Origin: HyVt-477 sp965224605
GTDB taxonomy: Bacteria > Pseudomonadota > Gammaproteobacteria > Thiotrichales > Thiotrichaceae
Reading direction: 5' to 3'
DNA length: 64,000 nucleotides
Assembly: GCA_965224605.1 (NCBI GenBank)
Contig: CBDCZP010000008.1
Coordinates: forward strand, 186,001 to 250,000
The position numbers and the translations under genes were made by a program. This document shows, piece by piece, positions 60,897-64,000 of the stretch. A model generated the notes under the pieces. That model was given only the letters and a program-made list of their open reading frames with translations. It was not told the origin of the DNA and searched no databases. Position 1 is the stretch's first letter. Each line of letters begins with the position of its first letter.

Positions 60897-61000
60897 TTTT
60901 ACTTTCCTCGACGGGTACAGTCGGCTCGCGCCTCCCCGTGATTATGTTACCACTGACTGCTGGGTATTTATCGAATAGCACCAGCGAGTCAACTAAGAGA

Positions 61001-61531
61001 TCAGGCTTTTTCAACCTGAAAGAAATCTAACTCAACCGGTGTTGAGCGTCCAAAAATCTGTACTGCTACGGAGAGCTTGCTCTTGTCGTAGTTTACTTCT
61101 TCAACTATTGCATTGAAGTCATTGAATGGCCCATCAACAACACGAACCACTTCACCTACTTCAAACATAACCTTAGGCTTGGGCGTATCATCACCTGCCA
61201 CACTGCGCAGAATATTATCTGCTTCTGCATCGGTTATTGGCGCTGGCTTATCACTTGTACCACCAATGAAGCCAAGCACTCGATCTGTATCTTTAACCAG
61301 ATGCCAAGAGTCGTCGTTCATTTCCATTTCAACCAGCACATAACCTGGGAAAAATTTACGTTCACTCTGCCGTTTCTTGCCGCCACGCATCTCTACTACT
61401 TCTTCAGTAGGCACTAGAATGCTACCGAACATGTCTTGCATTTCAAAACGATCAATGCGTTCTTGCAAGGCAGCCTGAACGCGTTTTTCAAATCCAGAAA
61501 ATGCCTGAATTACATACCAGCGTTTCGCCAT
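61001..61531 (-). CDS. nusG: Transcription termination/antitermination protein NusG
   Basis: Links RNA polymerase to Rho and, through S10, to the ribosome. It has 176 residues. The NGN domain is RWYVIQAFSGFEKRVQAALQER, then RKFFPGYVLVEMEMNDDSWHLV and RVLGFIG. The C-terminal KOW domain includes FEVGEVVRVVDGPFNDFNAIV. It lies one base from secE; the pair is conserved. Confidence 0.98.
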   Translation of the reverse strand: MAKRWYVIQAFSGFEKRVQAALQERIDRFEMQDMFGSILVPTEEVVEMRGGKKRQSERKFFPGYVLVEMEMNDDSWHLVKDTDRVLGFIGGTSDKPAPITDAEADNILRSVAGDDTPKPKVMFEVGEVVRVVDGPFNDFNAIVEEVNYDKSKLSVAVQIFGRSTPVELDFFQVEKA

Positions 61532-61532
61532 A

Positions 61533-61913
61533 TTAGCCTCCTGTTCCCAGGAAGAACTTCACAGCCCAGCCAAGTATTGAATCTATAATCAGTAAAAACA
61601 CTGCCAATATAGCCACCATAAACACAACCACCAAAGTTGTTTGTATAGTCTCTACACGAGTAGGCCAAACCATTTTGCGCACTTCTGTACGCGCATTGCC
61701 CATAAAGCTAAGCAAGTTTTTACCAGAATGCGTCGTCAAAGCCACACCCGCAGCCACACCTACCACTGCAAGCAAACCTAAAACACGATAGAGCAACGAT
61801 TCCTGGGAATAATAATAGAATCCACCCATTGCCACTAATACCAAGGCAATAGCGACTATTAATTTCAGAACATCAAATGACGATGTTTGCGAATCTGCAC
61901 TAGTTGTTGCCAT
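61533..61913 (-). CDS. secE: Protein translocase subunit SecE
   Basis: Essential clamp around SecY in the inner-membrane translocon. The 126-residue three-helix form is typical of gammaproteobacteria: membrane segments at about 15-37 (LIVAIALVLVAMGGFYYY), 42-63 and 95-120. The conserved cytoplasmic helix and hinge (FMGNARTEVRKMVWPTRVETIQTT) is present. It lies between tRNA-Trp and nusG. Confidence 0.97.
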   Translation of the reverse strand: MATTSADSQTSSFDVLKLIVAIALVLVAMGGFYYYSQESLLYRVLGLLAVVGVAAGVALTTHSGKNLLSFMGNARTEVRKMVWPTRVETIQTTLVVVFMVAILAVFLLIIDSILGWAVKFFLGTGG

Positions 61914-61941
61914 TATTTTTTATCTACATCACAGGTAAACA

Positions 61942-62017
61942 TGGCAGGCCAGGAGGGAGTCGAACCCCCGACCTACGGTTTTGGAAACCGTTGCTCTACC
62001 AATTGAGCTACTGGCCT
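61942..62017 (-). tRNA. tRNA-Trp (anticodon CCA)
   Basis: 76-nt cloverleaf on the minus strand with encoded CCA end. The acceptor stem is AGGCCAG / CTGGCCT. The anticodon stem-loop ACGGT-TTCCAAA-ACCGT gives anticodon CCA, and the T-loop is GGTTCGACTC. It lies 28 bp before secE, its usual place in gammaproteobacteria, and probably shares a transcript with secE-nusG. Confidence 0.97.
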
Positions 62018-62034
62018 ATGCTTACTTTAAACAA

Positions 62035-62068
62035 CAAAAGAACGAGAAGGTTTCAGCCTGCTCGTTCT
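62035..62068 (-). terminator. Terminator-like hairpin upstream of tRNA-Trp
   Basis: Minus-strand AGAACGAG (with a further pairing AGG) and CCT-CTCGTTCT form a stem followed by TTTTGTTG. It lies 158 bp after tuf and 18 bp before tRNA-Trp, immediately downstream of a strong promoter (62083-62110). It could end the tuf transcript or attenuate the tRNA-Trp-secE-nusG transcript. Confidence 0.65.
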
Positions 62069-62082
62069 CGAAAAGGAGCGCG

Positions 62083-62110
62083 ATTATAACAGAATAAAGT
62101 TATAACTCAA
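62083..62110 (-). promoter_or_regulatory. Sigma70 promoter before tRNA-Trp-secE-nusG
   Basis: Minus-strand TTGAGT (62105-62110), 16-bp spacer and consensus TATAAT (62083-62088), followed by the GC-rich discriminator CGCGCTCC. Such discriminators are typical of stringently controlled stable-RNA promoters. Confidence 0.75.
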
Positions 62111-62225
62111 CAGCTACACTCGGCTTTTCTTCATTTGCCCCATATTAAGTTTAGTGCAAATAAATTTAACCGAATATGCATCCGCTCACTGAGTGCATTA
62201 AAACACTCAGTAAACAAGTTGCAAG

Positions 62226-63410
62226 TTACTCAATAATCTTAGCAACTACACCCGCGCCAACGGTACGTCCGCCTTCACGAATCGCAAAGCGTAGTCCGTC
62301 TTCCATCGCTATCGGGGCGATTAATGTCACGGTTACTTTTACGTTGTCGCCTGGCATGACCATTTCTGTGCCTTCTGGAAGGCCTACCGCTCCGGTTACG
62401 TCGGTGGTTCTGAAGTAAAACTGGGGACGGTAGTTGCTGAAGAATGGCGTGTGTCTGCCACCTTCGTTTTTGGACAGAACGTATATTTCTGCTTCAAACG
62501 TGGTGTGTGGATTGACAGACCCTGGCTTACAAAGCACTTGTCCGCGTTCTACTTCTTCACGTTTGGTGCCACGCAGTAGTACGCCTACGTTGTCTCCGGC
62601 TTCGCCTGAGTCGAGTAGTTTGCGGAACATTTCTACGCCGGTACAGGTGGTGGTGGCGGTGTCTTTGATGCCGACGATTTCTATTTCGTCACCGATGTTG
62701 ACGACACCACGCTCGATTCTTCCCGTGACGACGGTTCCTCGTCCTGAGATGGAGAATACGTCTTCTACGGGCATCAGGAAGTCGCCTTCTGTGGCGCGCT
62801 CTGGCTCTGGAATGTAGGTGTCTAGTGCGGTGACTAGTTCTACGATTTTTTCTGAGTAAGCTTCATCGCCTTCTAGTGCTTTTAGGGCTGATCCGGTAAT
62901 AATGGGTGTGTCGTCACCGGGGAAGTCGTATTCGTCGAGTAGCTCACGTACTTCCATTTCTACGAGTTCTAGTAGTTCTTCGTCATCGACCATGTCGGCT
63001 TTGTTCATGAAGACGACTATGTAAGGTACGCCTACTTGACGCGATAGCAGGATGTGCTCTCGCGTTTGCGGCATCGGGCCGTCTGCGGCTGATACTACGA
63101 GGATCGCGCCGTCCATTTGGGCTGCACCAGTGATCATGTTCTTGACGTAATCCGCGTGTCCTGGGCAGTCTACGTGCGCGTAGTGGCGTGCTTCTGATTC
63201 GTATTCTACGTGTGAGGTCGCTATGGTTATACCACGCTCTCTTTCTTCTGGGGCATTGTCGATGTCTGCGAAGTCTTTGAATTCTCCACCCATCTTTTCT
63301 GCCATTACTTTGGTAATCGCCGCTGTTAACGTCGTCTTACCGTGGTCTACGTGACCGATGGTGCCCACATTCACATGTGGCTTCGTGCGTTCGAATTTTT
63401 CTTTGGACAT
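62226..63410 (-). CDS. tuf: Elongation factor Tu (copy in tRNA-tuf operon)
   Basis: Second EF-Tu gene; its 394-residue product is identical to the copy at 45247-46431. GTPase motifs are GHVDHGKTTL, DCPGHADYV and NKADM. It lies downstream of tRNA-Tyr, tRNA-Gly and tRNA-Thr, the same order as the E. coli tufB operon, so the mRNA is probably processed from a tRNA-containing transcript. Almost perfect DNA identity between the two copies implies recent gene conversion. Confidence 0.98.
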   Translation of the reverse strand: MSKEKFERTKPHVNVGTIGHVDHGKTTLTAAITKVMAEKMGGEFKDFADIDNAPEERERGITIATSHVEYESEARHYAHVDCPGHADYVKNMITGAAQMDGAILVVSAADGPMPQTREHILLSRQVGVPYIVVFMNKADMVDDEELLELVEMEVRELLDEYDFPGDDTPIITGSALKALEGDEAYSEKIVELVTALDTYIPEPERATEGDFLMPVEDVFSISGRGTVVTGRIERGVVNIGDEIEIVGIKDTATTTCTGVEMFRKLLDSGEAGDNVGVLLRGTKREEVERGQVLCKPGSVNPHTTFEAEIYVLSKNEGGRHTPFFSNYRPQFYFRTTDVTGAVGLPEGTEMVMPGDNVKVTVTLIAPIAMEDGLRFAIREGGRTVGAGVVAKIIE

Positions 63411-63450
63411 CGTTACATCCCCGTACTAATCGTTAAATAAAAAATAAAAA

Positions 63451-63526
63451 TGGTGCCCATAATCGGAATTGAACCGATGACCTCACCCTTACCAAGGGTG
63501 CGCTCTACCGACTGAGCCATATGGGC
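63451..63526 (-). tRNA. tRNA-Thr (anticodon GGT)
   Basis: 76-nt cloverleaf with encoded CCA end. The acceptor stem is GCCCATA / TATGGGC. The anticodon arm CACCC-TTGGTAA-GGGTG gives GGT, and the T-loop is GGTTCAATTCC. It lies 40 bp upstream of tuf, matching thrT in the E. coli tufB operon. Confidence 0.97.
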
Positions 63527-63671
63527 GTTGATAATAGTCCTGAAAGCTTACCTATATAAAATATATAAACCATATAAAATAATGAAAAATAGATAACTTC
63601 AGCAACTCAGTCTACAAAAATTTACTTTACACAAGCCGACCACAATACAGCCAGCAGCATATAAACAATAG

Positions 63672-63745
63672 TGGAGCGGGTGGCGAGAATCGAACTCGCA
63701 GCATCAGCTTGGAAGGCTGAGGTATTACCACTATACGACACCCGC
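63672..63745 (-). tRNA. tRNA-Gly (anticodon TCC)
   Basis: 74-nt cloverleaf with encoded CCA end. The acceptor stem is GCGGGTG / CACCCGC. The anticodon arm TCAGC-CTTCCAA-GCTGA gives TCC, and the T-loop is GTTCGATTC. It matches glyT in the E. coli tufB operon. Confidence 0.97.
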
Positions 63746-63804
63746 TCTATAAAACTTGTTCGTCACACGAACAAAACTTATTCCTCTTTTTAACCATTTA
63801 AAAA

Positions 63805-63889
63805 TGGTGGAGGGGGGAGGATTCGAACCTCCGAAGGCATAGCCAGCAGATTTACAATCTGCCCCCTTTGGCCACTCGGGAACCCCTCC
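63805..63889 (-). tRNA. tRNA-Tyr (anticodon GTA)
   Basis: 85-nt class II tRNA with a long variable arm and encoded CCA end. The acceptor stem is GGAGGGG / CCCCTCC. The anticodon arm CAGAT-TGTAAA-TCTG gives GTA, and the T-loop is GGTTCGAATCC. It is the first tRNA of this operon in the window, matching tyrU. Confidence 0.97.
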
Positions 63890-63906
63890 GGTAAAAAGAG
63901 CGGAGA

Positions 63907-63935
63907 ATTGTGAGCGAATCACCTACTAATGTCAA
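63907..63935 (-). promoter_or_regulatory. Sigma70 promoter of the tRNA-Tyr-Gly-Thr-tuf operon
   Basis: Minus-strand TTGACA (63930-63935), 17-bp spacer, CACAAT (63907-63912), then a GC-containing discriminator TCTCCGCTC. The start point would be just upstream of tRNA-Tyr. In E. coli another tRNA-Thr precedes tRNA-Tyr; here the promoter suggests tRNA-Tyr is first. Confidence 0.7.
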
Positions 63936-64000
63936 CTACCATTAAACGCATTTTTAAGTTATTTTATCATCCATAAGACTCTGCGCTTATCACAACAATT

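Overview
This window comes from the chromosome of a gammaproteobacterium with a moderately low GC content. The evidence is gene order: tRNA-Tyr, tRNA-Gly, tRNA-Thr, tuf, tRNA-Trp, secE, nusG, rplKAJL, rpoBC, rpsLG, fusA, tuf, rpsJ, then the S10, spc and alpha ribosomal clusters; two tuf genes; dusB-fis; a single long purL; mnmG-rsmG-parA-parB. Many small palindromic repeats and MITE-like elements, two frameshifted genes and a diversity-generating retroelement give it the look of genomes from sulfur-oxidising Thiotrichales-type bacteria. That placement is only an impression.

Layout. Positions 1-7,921: the 5' part of holA (minus strand), then plus-strand genes for a His-rich peptidoglycan-binding lipoprotein, aroQ, accB, accC, prmA, a DUF3426 zinc-ribbon membrane protein, dusB, fis and an unrecognised 186-residue protein. 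Positions 7,922-16,144 are a patchwork: purL, a carboxymuconolactone-decarboxylase-like protein with a nearby TetR regulator and operator, a DUF3144 protein, a TauE/SafE permease broken by two frameshifts, and a TumE/TumA-type toxin-antitoxin pair whose toxin is frameshifted. Dispersed repeats lie between them.

Positions 16,145-22,814 hold the most interesting system, a complete diversity-generating retroelement (DGR) on the minus strand. In transcription order it contains a 1,100-residue multidomain surface lipoprotein (target 1, variable repeat VR1), avd, the template repeat TR, a DGR-type reverse transcriptase, and a second secreted target (target 2, VR2). TR differs from VR1 at 14 positions and from VR2 at 16. 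Every one of these is an adenine in the coding strand of TR, which is the signature of adenine-specific mutagenic homing. Unusual points are two targets on opposite sides of one cassette, an open frame that runs from the RT straight into target 2, palindromic repeats inserted inside the RT frame, and four copies of a 7-bp repeat that put the well-placed ATG of target 1 out of frame with its lipoprotein signal (possible phase variation).

Positions 23,268-31,296: a DUF938 methyltransferase, a FemAB-like acyltransferase family protein, parB, parA, rsmG, mnmG, bioB, a small membrane protein, and a short plus-strand hypothetical ORF that ends in a bidirectional terminator. Positions 31,332-63,889 are the ribosomal protein, RNA polymerase and translation factor supercluster, all on the minus strand. 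It has clear sigma70 promoters before rpsL, tRNA-Trp and tRNA-Tyr. Terminator-like hairpins lie between rplL and rpoB, between rpsJ and rplC, and just upstream of tRNA-Trp. A MITE-like element is inserted between rpoA and rplQ. The two tuf genes are almost identical at the DNA level, which indicates gene conversion.
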